A stretch of DNA of 64,000 nucleotides from Gnetum montanum. Its lineage: Eukaryota > Streptophyta > Gnetopsida > Gnetales > Gnetaceae. The stretch is from contig MNCI01005245.1 of NCBI GenBank assembly GCA_015680685.1, positions 93,133-157,132 of the forward strand, in the 5' to 3' direction. A program made the translations under genes and the position numbers. Below, one piece after another: positions 10,880 to 21,800 of this stretch. Under the pieces are notes generated by a model that had not been told where the DNA came from, did not search any database, and saw only the letters and a list, made by a program, of their open reading frames with translations. Each line of letters begins with the position of its first letter. Positions within the stretch are counted from its first letter, which is position 1.

Positions 10880-11502
10880 TCTTCATTGATGCTTCCTAGT
10901 TGTAAACAGATTGTAAGGGTGAATGCTATTTGTGATGATGAAATTTTCTTTGATACAGAACAGGACACATTTGATATAGATGTTGTTACTGATTGTGTGG
11001 CATCTCATATGAATGAGAAAAAGTTGATTGTTACTACTGTTCAATCTTGGGTGTTGATGGCAGTAGTATATTTGTTGATGCTTTTGGGCACTTGTGTAAG
11101 TGTTGGGCTCAAGTTTGTATTGGCAAAGAGATGCTGGAAGAATAAGGAAGATCAGTTGGCAACAAGTGGAGAAATGCCATTGCTATTTGGGCATAGGGCA
11201 AGGAGGCCTACTCCATGGATTTACGCTAACAATTATTTTTCCAGATTCTTGTATCACTTTTGTGCTGGTTTGAGTCATTATGGGAATGCAAAGGAAGCAT
11301 TCCAAGGAGACACTCAAATGAAGGAAGCATGGTGAGGCAGGAGGACAAGCCTCCATGAGCATAGGAAGCTCAAAACCAAAACCTCCAATGATATTCATTC
11401 TAATGTTTGTAATGCATTGAGTCATGATTATTGTGATGGCCTTGAGTCATGGGGGCATGGTGCCTTCCAGCTTGTGAAAGGTCATGAAGCATGACATTTT
11501 TT
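10880..11502 (+). other. Element internal region after protease, no pol
   Basis: About 620 bp between the protease and the polypurine tract. It has one open stretch (10,886-11,335), but I see no reverse transcriptase, RNase H or integrase motif. Confidence 0.5.
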
Positions 11503-11517
11503 TAAGGGTGGGAGAGC
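11503..11517 (+). other. Polypurine tract
   Basis: AAGGGTGGGAGAG immediately before CTAG and the LTR start TGTAGGGACA, the position of a plus-strand primer. Confidence 0.65.
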
Positions 11518-11742
11518 TAGTGTAGGGACACCTCTTTCAATCCCCTTGTTCTACCCTACATGCTATGCGTCTTCTTGTGTTGATTTTGCTTAGGATGATT
11601 CTTGGATTATTTTAGCATGTTTCAAGGTGTTTTGGCCTCATTTTGATGAGCCTATGGGGTTCTAAAGTCTATGGGGACTTGTTTGAAGGCATGCAGAGGT
11701 TCCAAACATCAAAACAAGCATCTTTGTGTTTAGCCCTAACAG

Positions 11743-11869
11743 GTGAGACGTCTCACCAAAACTTGAGACGTCTCTACTGTGCATGAGACGTCTTGGGCCC
11801 GGATGAGACATCTCAGAAAATCAGCAGACATCTTGGCCAAGAGCTGGGTTTTTGCATGAGATGTCTTGG
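11743..11869 (+). promoter_or_regulatory. Palindrome cluster GAGACGTCTC in LTR U3
   Basis: Six copies of a short palindrome lie within 127 bp: three TGAGACGTCT forms, then GAGACATCTC, AGACATCTTG and GAGATGTCTT. The last three are what CpG decay of the first would give. ACGT-core palindromes are typical bZIP binding sites in plants. The cluster sits about 180 bp upstream of TATAAATA, where LTR enhancers lie. Confidence 0.6.
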
Positions 11870-12047
11870 GAAAGTCAGAGATGACCCAGACAGATGAAGA
11901 AACTTCCAAAAATGCCCATCCCAATTCAAGAAACAGCCAAAGCAAGATGGAAACAACCAGGGAGAAGGTGAGAAGACTTGGAAAACAGCTTAAAAACCTC
12001 AAGTTGAGTTGAGGAAAGCTTTCTAGGGTTCTTATCTTCCAATTTCT

Positions 12048-12055
12048 TATAAATA
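12048..12055 (+). promoter_or_regulatory. LTR TATA box
   Basis: TATAAATA downstream of the palindrome cluster in the LTR. Confidence 0.5.
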
Positions 12056-12499
12056 TTAATGTAAGTCACCATTGTTAGGCCAAAAGTGCCAAACACCAAA
12101 GGCCAAAGGCCAAAACTAGACCAAGAGCAAGATAGAGAGCTCCTCAGGAAGGAGATCTTGTGCAAGAAGAGAGCTTGTGCAAAGAAGTTGAGCAAGAGGC
12201 AAGGGAGAGCACTTGAGACAAGTTAGGAGAATCTCTTATAAGTGTCTTGTCTTGAGCTTGGGCTCCATTGTGAGCAATTGAGGATTAAGAAAGGACAAGT
12301 ATGGCCTCTAACATCCTTGGGAGAGTTGTGACTTGAGCTTGGCTCCTCATCTTTGATGTATTTTCTATGTATTTTGAGATCTTAATATAAGGAGATTTTT
12401 CTCTATTTTATTGTGTTATTCTTATTTTCTAAGCTAGATATGCTTGGAAGTTGCGGATTGGGTCCTATTTGTGTCTATTTAGGTGCCACCCCTGCACCA

Positions 12500-12901
12500 A
12501 GTATGATATTGCAGAGCAATAACTGGATTATGAAAATTCCATACTTCAAATTACCATAGATTCTACCATAACAATGATGACAGCTACTAGTGACAAAATG
12601 CAATGTTCACTCAAGCAAGCTGTAAAATAAGACATTTCAGTTACAGTTTGCAGATAAAGCTAGAACACACAGAATTTAGGTTTTGATTAAATTTTGTTTG
12701 CCATTTTCTGTAAGTGGATCCACTAAATCCAATTAATAGTCCAATCAAAAGACAAATACTAAAAATAGTTTCCATGTATCACTCAGATGTCTTTGTAAAT
12801 CTCTTAAAGATTTTTATTTTTCATAAGTTTTTCACTTTAACATTTAGTTGTATCTTGGTTATGCATACAACTAGCAATTTAACCAATAAGCTCACTCAAT
12901 G
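12500..12901. other. No recognised feature
   Basis: AT-rich spacer between the LTR and LINE copy C. I searched the minus strand here for further HRS1 exons and found none. Confidence 0.5.
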
Positions 12902-13322
12902 TTAATATCTTTTTTTGAGAGAATGTTAGGGAGTATATTACTGGAAATTAAAATACAAGAGAGAAAACAAAATTTGGGTCACCAGCAGTGGCCCACACAG
13001 GAGATCACGAGCACCAACAAAAGTGAAAGCCGAAAACCAGGGGGGGACCCCCAAAACCTGAACAAAAAAAGGGGGGGTGCACCCCCACCCAGGGGGGACC
13101 CCCAACAAAAAGGGGGGGTGGGGGGGAGCACCCCTCAAGAAGGGGGGGGGGGTGTGGGGCAGCCAAACCACTAAAATCATACAGTCAAAAATAACATCAT
13201 CAGACACCACAGTACAAGAGGCCAGAGCCGCCAGCCAAGGGGCAACAAGAGCTACAACCAAGCTATGGGCGCATCGGTAGTCTATGACAGGCATAGTGTG
13301 GGCACTCGAGTGCATGGAGGAT

Positions 13323-13520
13323 ATCCAACGTGTTATAGTGTAGTTTGGAGTCCACAAAACTGGCAACCTGTTGAATAGCTTGCATGGCCGCCTCCTGCCA
13401 ATTTCGCTCTTCGACTAACGTCCCCCCGTCCATGTGGAAATGCACAAACATCCGACGAATGTGTTGTCAAAGCTCCCCCCACAAGCAAGCGCAATTGATG
13501 CCTAGGACGATGTACGGACA
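13323..13520 (-). other. J-domain-like module of LINE copy C
   Basis: Sixty-six codons in the same frame as the upstream coiled coil. It keeps CPYIVLGI, QHIRR, an H-M-D loop (13,428-13,436), AMQAIQQVASF and YNTLD. One stop interrupts it: TGA where copy A has the CGA arginine of ELRR. The length is identical to the modules in copies A and B. Confidence 0.5.
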
Positions 13521-13989
13521 AAGTCCATCCTGAAGCCATTGGTGCACACTTTGTTCGTGTGCTCGATCTAGCTGCCTTTGTCTCTGCCATTCCTCGTCTT
13601 GTTCCCGCTCCTATTGTGCCCGCTCAACCTCCTCGCATTCTCTACAAGTAGCCTCTTCTTAAAGCAACTCCTCCCGAATTTGAGCGCAAATTTCATGCAC
13701 TAGCCAGGCTTGGGCAGCCTCCGCCAACAAGGCTTGTTCTCGGATCAACTCCTACTCCCACTCTCGGAAACGGGTCTCCAATTCAGCCTGCGCAAGAGCG
13801 AGGGCTTTGTCCCATTTGGCTTCCCATTCACGCCGCTCATCAACATGCGCAACAAAAGCAACTTCCATTGTCGCACGATGCAACTCCTCATCTCATACAA
13901 CCTCGTGATCCAACATCCCTCGCGATGATGGGGTTGGAGGCCCTCGGCCCCCAATGATCACCCCTCCTCCTAGAGTAAGTCACCGCAAG

Positions 13990-14640
13990 TCCAACCCCCA
14001 ATGATCCAAGAAGATCCAAAAGGGAAGGTCCAGGTGATGATGACCCAGGCGCGGGGGGGGGGGGGGGGGGGGGGGACCAGTCCCAACCCTGCCTGAGGCT
14101 GCACCCCCATTGCCCCTCGCCACAAGGCTAAAATAAGCCCACAATGGCAACCCCTCTTTTGCTGTTGCAAAGCAGCCAGAAAAAAGCGAGGTAAATTAAC
14201 CCTAATCCCCAACTTCAGGCACTTGAGAAAGGCAAAGTGAATACCCTGGAGTTTGGACCCATTTCCAGAGTGTACAGAGAATTGGTCCACCAGATCAGCA
14301 GCCTAAGCCCAAACAGGTGGCAAGGCAGATTTGGGAACCTATCTACTCTGTGTGTGGCACTGGCCCCGTGAAAAACAGGTTAGCATCCTGTAGCCCACAA
14401 GTGGTGGGCAGGATGATTTCGCCCTCCGCCTGGGCCCCCAGACACCTGGCAATCACAGATTCTATGATAACAACTTCAATACCCCAGAAAAAGGTGCGGT
14501 CCTCCCACCAATTGTAGTAGAAAGCATCATCTAAGAGGGCTGGGTCACCCACCAGCCGTAGCAGGACATTACTCTAGCCACACAGCTCCACCATTCCCCA
14601 TAACTCCTCGTGGTCCTGGAATGCCACACAGTCAGGCTCA
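13990..14640 (-). pseudogene. LINE ORF2 post-RT conserved domain (copy C)
   Basis: Frames here encode YYNWWEDRTFFWGIEV, CLGAQAEGEIILPT and, after a shift, KLQGIHFAFLKCLKLGIRVN and LILALWRGAMG. Copy B has matching segments ([56 protein letters not shown]). Conservation between two diverged copies shows this was part of the protein. I do not recognise the family. It resembles in pattern the gag-like ORF at 38.8-39.6 kb. Confidence 0.55.
14053..14075 (+). repeat. G homopolymer
   Basis: Twenty-three G in a row, C-rich in the LINE sense strand. Its length is likely unreliable in the assembly. Confidence 0.9.
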
Positions 14641-14808
14641 TAGGTTAGTGTAACCCCCATTGTCACATCGATTTCACTCCACGTAGCCGTGACCCGTGAG
14701 ACCACCTGTAGAGGGGGGGGGCAACCAATGTTGTTGAAAAACTTTATGGTTGCAAATTTTCCACACCACCCATAAAAAGTAATGTGGCTCGGGAATCACC
14801 AGTCAGTG

Positions 14809-15628
14809 TTAGCGGGGGAGGCCAACCCGTTGCGTGCCACGTGGTGCACATGTAGGTACATTGGAAGGTGAAGTGTGGGACAGTTTCGGGCGCAGTTCTA
14901 CATAATGGGTAGGTGTTGTCAAGATCAAGCCCTGTAAATTTGTCCGTATCGGCAATGTGTTACTCTCCAGTAGCCACAGGAAAACTTTAATTTTCTCGAG
15001 TAGCCGTCCCTGCCATATCCAATTCCACCCTAACACCAGCAGATACTTGGCCGAAAGCAAGTGGCGCAACTCGAAATCCAACCACCCCCACACCAACATT
15101 TGCAATGCATGGTTGCATAGTGTTTGCCAGGGCCTCGAGTCATGTGTTCCCGCCTGCCACCACACGTACTTTGCATTCATGATCCTGATCCACAAGGCCG
15201 TCTCATCAATTGGGCAGGTGAAACGAAGTAGTAACCATTGCTGACCGAGCATCAGTTCATCCTTGAATTTTGAAATCCCCAAACCCCCCGCAAGCTGAGG
15301 GAGCACGATCCAATCCCAACTAGCCAGGTGCAATTTGCAGCCCCCTCTGCCCCCCAACCAGACAAAGTGACGAATGACCTTGTCTATGCCCTCAGTTACT
15401 GCACGCGGGGGAGGGGGGGTAACCACAGCTACCACAAAGCGAGTCATTGCTGCCAACACCAACCTCCCCTTCCGAGTCAAAAAACGGTTTGCACAATTTC
15501 CAATCCGAGTCTCGAGCTTTCCTAACATTGACCCCTAGGATACACATCAACCCCAATGGAACAAAGGGATGCCCAGGTATGAGTCCTGAATCATTCCAGA
15601 GGGGATGCCTAGGATTTGCGAAACTCTA
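14809..15628 (-). pseudogene. LINE RT C-terminal and zinc-binding region (copy C)
   Basis: A 239-residue open frame covers the segment after the catalytic core. It contains LGGRGGCKLHL, GGLGISKFKDELMLGQQW and the reverse-transcriptase zinc-binding region with [19 protein letters not shown]. Copies B and D have the same blocks ([19 protein letters not shown]). The RT palm with its YADD is missing because the copy is 5'-truncated. Confidence 0.8.
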
Positions 15629-15637
15629 TCTTAATAT

Positions 15638-15759
15638 TAATTGTATCTATTAAAATTTTTTCCATCACAAAAATTACAAACCTACTACCAAAATCATATC
15701 ATATTAATATTCCCTATAATAATTGAAAAGTACACAAAAAGGCAGATTTGAAATTGAAC
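15638..15759 (-). other. Start of HRS1 intron 6
   Basis: The donor GTTCAA follows exon 6. LINE copy C begins about 120 bp further on. No next exon was found before the left edge, so this intron would exceed 15.7 kb. Confidence 0.6.
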
Positions 15760-15852
15760 CTTCCGGCTTGAAACTTTGATCCCCACATCTGATGATTTAA
15801 TCCCAACTTTCCTAAAGAAAGTTACAATAGCAGAAAGAAGTTCAGCTTCAGC
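15760..15852 (-). CDS. HRS1: HRS1 exon 6
   Basis: Thirty-one codons between GAGTGCAG/GC and CGGAAG/GTTCAA. Encodes [20 protein letters not shown] and [10 protein letters not shown], which follow directly after motif 2 in HisRS. It is separated from exon 5 by an 11,043-bp intron and lies only about 120 bp from LINE copy C in the next intron. Confidence 0.95.
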
Positions 15853-18800
15853 CTGCACTCAATGGACAATAAAATAGTAAACCACAATTGTATTAAGGAG
15901 AAAATAAGTTATTTAATATAATAACAAAATAAAGATGAAATTGAGTTATGATGCAACAAGCACAAGTTTGAAGTAGGAGTTTGCTTTATAAAAATATTTT
16001 GATATTTAATTATGAAAAATGATAGAAATTAAAATGAATCTTCCAAAGTTTTAAACAAGTACTAAGTACAAGACTGAAAAATAATTTATTCTTTAAATAT
16101 TAATCTACATGTAAATATTATTAAGAAAAAGCATTACAACTAAAACCACCATTATTCAATATACACAACCAAAAACGGAAATTACAAATTTTTGTTATAT
16201 ATATGAAAGAGCCACTACAAGAATTAGAATAATATATGGAATAACTCTCATGCTTAAGGTCTACGTCAATGGTCTATGCTTAGTCAATATTTGTTTGCTA
16301 TTGTTATGGATGAACTAAATAAGGAAATATAAGATGAAATCCCTTGATGTATGTTGTTTGCAAATGATATTGTGCTAGTAGATACATATCAAACAAGCAT
16401 TGATTCTAAAACAAAAAAGTGAAGATAGACTTTAAAATCAAAAGAATTAAAAAATAACACAACTAAAAAGGAATGCATATAATGTAATTTGAATCAATGT
16501 ATAAACAATGATAAAATGGAAATAACAATTCAGGGTCAAACTATCCTCATCACCTAGAATTAATGTTCCAATCAAATGATAGGGTGGGGATTTGAAATGG
16601 GAGCAGAAGTAGGAGTGGCTGGAGGAGTTGGTGCAAGGGCAAGTGTCGGGGCACACAAAGAGCTAGGTGTGGAGGTTGGCAAGGAGCTCAGTGGTGAGGC
16701 CATTGGTAGTGACCTTGTTGAGGGCTCTAGCTACTCAAGCAATGCGATGCAGCTGAGAGTGAGGGTGGATTGTGGGATGGGGATGATGCACCAAGTGTCT
16801 TTGACGCTTCTTTGTGGGTCAAGGGCTCCCTGCACTTGCAAGTGCCTTGTCTACCCTTGAAGGGCTTGTGTACTATTGCATAGAGTCTCATTGGCCATTT
16901 CGTGTCTAGTGGAGTGCAACCCAGGATGAAACTCATTCAAAAGTGGGTTGTTGCAACCTAGAAATTGGAGAATGTTGAGGTGAGGAGTCTGATGAAGGAA
17001 CTCATCTTATTTGTCTTCAGGAGTGTTGAGGATCGAGATTGGGTGCTCCTAGGGGGCCCATTGTTTTTTAGTGCTAGAGGCCTAGCCCTTACACCGTGGT
17101 GCCCGAGTGTGCATAGAGACCCAAACCTCTTCTCTCACGCACCCATATGGATTAGGGTTTCAAGGATTCCCTAGGAACTTTGGATGCCATCATTTTTAAA
17201 ATCTCTAGGTGCATTCTTCGGAGAGTTTATTGCGCTTGATAAGTTTCCACATCAATGGAGCACATGGGCTTCGCCAGATTCTGTGTTTGAAGGTCCCTCT
17301 CTCCAAAGGACCTCCTCAAGGAGGTCATTTTGGACCTACCATCTAGGGAAGAGCATATTCTGGTCAAATATGAAAACTTGCTGACCAATGCATCCTTGGG
17401 GGCTCCGACCGCAAGCCAGCCCCACTCACAATCTACAGGAAGTCAAACCATCTCGCAACAACCTACAGGGTTAGAACTAGGACTCTTGCTAACAAGCCTG
17501 CAAATGAGGATAGATGGATGAAGGTGAAGCAATGGGATCGTAAGGAGGCCAAGGGGCATTTGGGCCTTGGGCTGGGGCTACTAGGTCACCATGTGGGTCT
17601 AAGGTTGATAAGCCTAATAATTTGGGGGCGACTACAGTCCCTATAGCACCCCCAATGTTAAGCCCTAGAAAACCTCTCAAGGAGGGGTTTTCCACACCTC
17701 TGGATTCTCCCAAAAATAGGAAAGAGCTGCCCCCACTCAGGGACTAGGTGTCGGTGGTGCGTGGATCTACCAAACCTAGTATGGGGGAGGCATCCCAACT
17801 AAATCTGAAAAATGAGAGTGGGTTCCAGGTTTCAGCAGATTTGGGAAAGCTCGGCAGACCACCCACACCACTGGTTGACAATAGGCAAACATAGTTGAAA
17901 ATTGACTTGGGAATTCAAACAACCTTGAAAGAGGTCTATAGAAAATGGTCTACTAGTAAACCATGAAGATCATGACTTGGAATTGTAGTGGCCAGGGTAC
18001 CCCTTATAAGTAGCATACCCTAAAGAAGATTCTGCACAGAGAACAATGCAACGTTGTTTGTCTACAAGAAGCCAAGTTGCAACAAAGAGAATCTCAGTTG
18101 TTACAATGGGATGGGTGGCAAGTCCATCAGGTGGCTACCCATGGGCACGCTGGTGGACTAGCCATCATGTCCAAGCAATCCTTCCAATATGTGGATTTCT
18201 CAAATTGGAGCATCTTTGTTTGGCTGGCTTCTTCAGCCCTCTGGCTCACGAACTTTTATGGGGCCCAAGATTGGGAGGAGCGCTTAAAAGAACTTCAAAG
18301 GACTACATTGATCATTCCCAATTGACATCGGTGGATCCTAGTTGGGGATTTCAACCAAAGATTGTATGCCTAGGAAAAATTGCAAGGGGGCTATGCTTCC
18401 CACCTCCCCCGTAGGGCAATGAGCAATTTGTACAGTTCCTCTAGCAGCATGACCTTGTGGATGTGGATATTGGGAATTGTCTCTATACTTACAGCAATCG
18501 AAGGCAGGAAAGAGATAGGGTGATGTCACATATTGACAAGGTATGGGTTAGCTCTGCTATCCTGCTTGAGCAAGATGTGCAGGTCACAGGGAAAGAAAGA
18601 CATACTTCAAATCATCGATCACTGATATGTCAAATAGGACGGCAATCTCACCTTGCTATCTTGCCATTCAGATTTGAGAGAACCTGACTCTCAAAACCTC
18701 GTTTACAGCTACTCATAACTAGAATCTAGGATAAATATCTATTACATCCTTCCCAAATACATTGGGTATGGTCATACGATTACGATTTATACATTACATG

Positions 18801-21800
18801 TGTAGTCTTGATGGGTTACCAAGGATGCATTAGTTTAATATGATTGCACTTTGTATGTTATGAGGTTTTTATCTTTATGTTATGATTATAATGTTTTTAC
18901 ATGCTTAACTAACATGATTATGTACACTAGCCCTATGTGATGTGTTAAACGGGTGATGTTGCTGGCAAGGATGTTGGATCGGGGTACAAGAGCACCTCTT
19001 TGGTATGCATTTATGTTTTATATATAATTTTAGTATTTATTCACTTGAATTGTAGTGCTATGTTATGTGATGTTTGAATAAAACTTTAGCATGATAATGT
19101 GTAGAGCATCTAATATGGATCTTGTAGATTCAAACAAATTTTGATTTGGAGTCCCAATGCATTTTTTATGCACATTTGAAGTGCAAGGCATTAGTTGCGA
19201 AGGCAAAAAAATATAAGCTTATAAAGATAAAATGGTTTTAAAAAATGAGTTTATGAAAATATTCTTTTTTCAAAAAAAAAAAGGTCAGGTACAAGTGAAT
19301 CAAGTTTTGCACAACGTTTATGCATAAGGCATAAACCATTGTTTTAAAAAAAAAAAAAAAAGTCCCACCACCTTTGCCATCGCTTACCCATAGAAATTGG
19401 GTTTTCTTTTGTTTCTTTTCTGTTCCGTAAAACAGAAAAAAGAAGCTGAAGGCTACTCTCCATCAGTTTTCTTTCCTTCTTTCTTTCATTTTCCAAGACC
19501 CACTGCCTTTGCCATCGCTTACCCATAGAAATTGGGTTTTCTTTTGTTTCTTTTTTGTTTCGTAAAACAGAAAAAAGAAGCTGAAGGCTATTCTCTGTCA
19601 GTTTTCTTTCCTTCTTTCTTCCATTTTCCACTCTTTTTCTGAACATTGAACTTCATGGATGGATTTTTCTTTGCTCTGAACCGAGACTTGGAATTCCTAC
19701 GGTCATATCTACGTGAGTGCGGAACTTGTTTGAAGCAAAATGGAGTTTTGCTGGATTTTGAGGATTTTACACTTGTTTCAAACTTTCTATCGCAACAATT
19801 TTAATTAGTGGGTTGTCTTTACCTTTTCCCTATATTTTTGTGCCAAATTAGTGTATATGATCATGTCATATAGGCATGTGGGGCAGATAGTTAAAAGATT
19901 GAGCTTGGACATGTTTTGCATATTTCCTAAAATTTTAAGGTTTTGGTGGCAAATTGTTTATGAAATGTATGATACGATGTGGACTTGTGGAATATGAAAT
20001 GTGATGTTGATGAGACTAGCAAGGTTGGAATATTATATTTTAGGGGCCTATTGTGGCACAAGAGTTTCTGGGAGTTTCAATCATCACTAGCTATGATTAA
20101 ATATTATTATTTATTATTCTATTAATTAAACTTCGAACGTGCATAACTTTGCTTCCAAGAGTCCGATTTAGGTGAAATTAACGTCATTGAGATCGTCTTG
20201 GGAAGGACTTTGTAATCATTGAATTGGTTTTCATTTTAGGCATATATTATCTTGGCGATTACAATAGTGGTCATTTTTACAGAATTACATGTAGTTTATG
20301 AAATGATTGTAGCGCAAAATTTTGTTTGGTCAAGTTGTAGTATTGTTTTCATGAAATGAATGTGACTATTAGATGTGGATGTATGTAGTCATATTATGTT
20401 TGTTTTGGGTGTGATGTGCTTACAACATGTGTTGGCTTAAGCTAGCCTAGATTTGTACATGTCTTTGCAACAACATTTTTATGGTCGTTGGCGGGTGGTG
20501 CTAGCATAAGGGTGAGGGCTAGTTGATGATGAGGCAACCTAGAGGTAGGTATGGATTGACCCCCACTGTGATGCATCAGTGAGGCTCCTGTCTCAAGCCT
20601 CATCCTAAGAGTGGGAGAGCATAGGTGTGTTCATCCCTACGGCTGGTACATGGCATAGGTGTGTTTGTCCCCATAGCAAACCTTCAAATGGCTAGTGGTT
20701 GCAAGTCACAAGTTGATGGAACCTAGCATCAATTGGGTAAATAAAAGACTAATAAAATACTTGCAAGCAATGGTTGTTTATAAGTACTCATGGCAACGTT
20801 TCACATGCAAAATCGAGTATGGATATGCTGGCGACCACATAGGTTGAATATGTGATAGTATTGGTTTGTGAGTCACAATATTGATAATATATATTTTATG
20901 ATTGATTTATAATTGTGTGATCCATGTGTTGTTTGATGGTATTGAGTGGGTATGATAGCATGGGCATGATAGTGGAGTTGCATGTGATGTGGTGTAACAA
21001 ATATATGATTGAATATGTCGGACAGTACTTTTATCTATGACTGTATGATGACCATCTATTCTCTTTGATAATGATTATGCCAATGTTTTGTGCAATATGA
21101 TGTGTGCACATGTGTTGCTTTAAGCATGCGCAAGACTAACAGTTGATGCAAGTTGCCTTGTACCCCACTCCTCTCCTCCAGTGCAACACTTGTTGACCAT
21201 CTAGCAGGGGAAGTGTAAAGGCTTCCCACTTAGTTTTATATTGACTTTATTTAGTTATAGGTGGAGGCCACCAGAGCACAAACGAGGACTAAGAGAGAGA
21301 GTAGAGGAGGGGAAAATCTTCAGGGATTGGTTAATGTATCTTTCCATGTACAATAGTATGGACTATTTATATTTGTATGAAACTCTGTACTCTTATATAT
21401 GTGATGATGATGTTTTTGTGTTTTTGTATCTTATGACAATAGTGCAGATTTTTTATTTATGTAGAGATATGCAGTTTTATAAATCGAAATGTATGCTTAG
21501 TCTTTGGTTTAGGATGGGTTTTTGTGTAGTTTGACCTTCCATAATATATATTAAGTGACTTATTCTTAACATATTTTTATACATAATTAGCTTTTAGTTT
21601 ATCATGCTTTTGTTGTGTTATTACTAGCAATCTTAGCCATCACCCTGCCCTAGCTAGGTGTAGTAGGGCGGAGTGTTACAATATCCCTCAAGAGGGGATC
21701 CTCGAGACTTCCTAAAAAATAGCCTAAACCTCTTGAAGAAGGAGATCCATTCCAAGAGGAAAGAGGAGAAGTACACCTTTCAAACACATCGTGGGATGCT

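Larger units (their letters stand above)
9137..12499 (+). mobile_element. Ty3-type gag-protease LTR element lacking pol
   Basis: Order: 65-bp 5' LTR remnant (9,137-9,201), primer-binding site (9,205-9,216), gag, protease, polypurine tract (11,503-11,517) and a 979-bp 3' LTR (11,521-12,499). No reverse transcriptase, RNase H or integrase is present between the protease and the 3' LTR. It is therefore non-autonomous or deleted. The 5' LTR lacks about 915 bp and abuts LINE copy D. Confidence 0.8.
11521..12499 (+). repeat. 3' LTR, Ty3-type
   Basis: Starts TGTAGGGACACC after a polypurine tract and ends TGCACCA, with the end matched by the 5' remnant. It contains a palindrome cluster at 11,743-11,869 and a TATAAATA box at 12,048-12,055. 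No ORF is conserved. Flanking target duplication cannot be checked because the 5' LTR start is lost. Confidence 0.75.
12902..15637 (-). mobile_element. LINE copy C, 5'-truncated
   Basis: A minus-strand LINE of the A/B/D family. Its A tail is read as the T run at 12,910-12,916 and its truncated 5' end is at about 15,630. TTAATAT occurs at 12,902-12,908 and 15,631-15,637, a possible 7-bp target duplication. It holds the end of the RT, the zinc-binding region, the unknown post-RT domain, the coiled coil and the J-like module. Confidence 0.8.

Noticed and set aside
11743-11869. CRISPR-like array of regular short repeats
   Set aside because: Units are 8-12 bp, irregularly spaced, in a plant LTR; no cas genes or fixed spacer length.
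12500-12901. HRS1 exon 7
   Set aside because: I read the minus strand here and at 1,000-2,600, 4,260-6,500 and 15,638-15,760 for the expected continuation (VLQEVL, VCVIIDK) and found no match.
14053-14075. G23 run as a quadruplex regulator
   Set aside because: It is an isolated homopolymer in a dead LINE and its length is likely a sequencing product.
19344-19646. Lys/Arg/Glu-rich 100-codon minus-strand ORF
   Set aside because: It is the translation of the CT-rich 135-bp tandem duplication, hence the internally repeated peptide.
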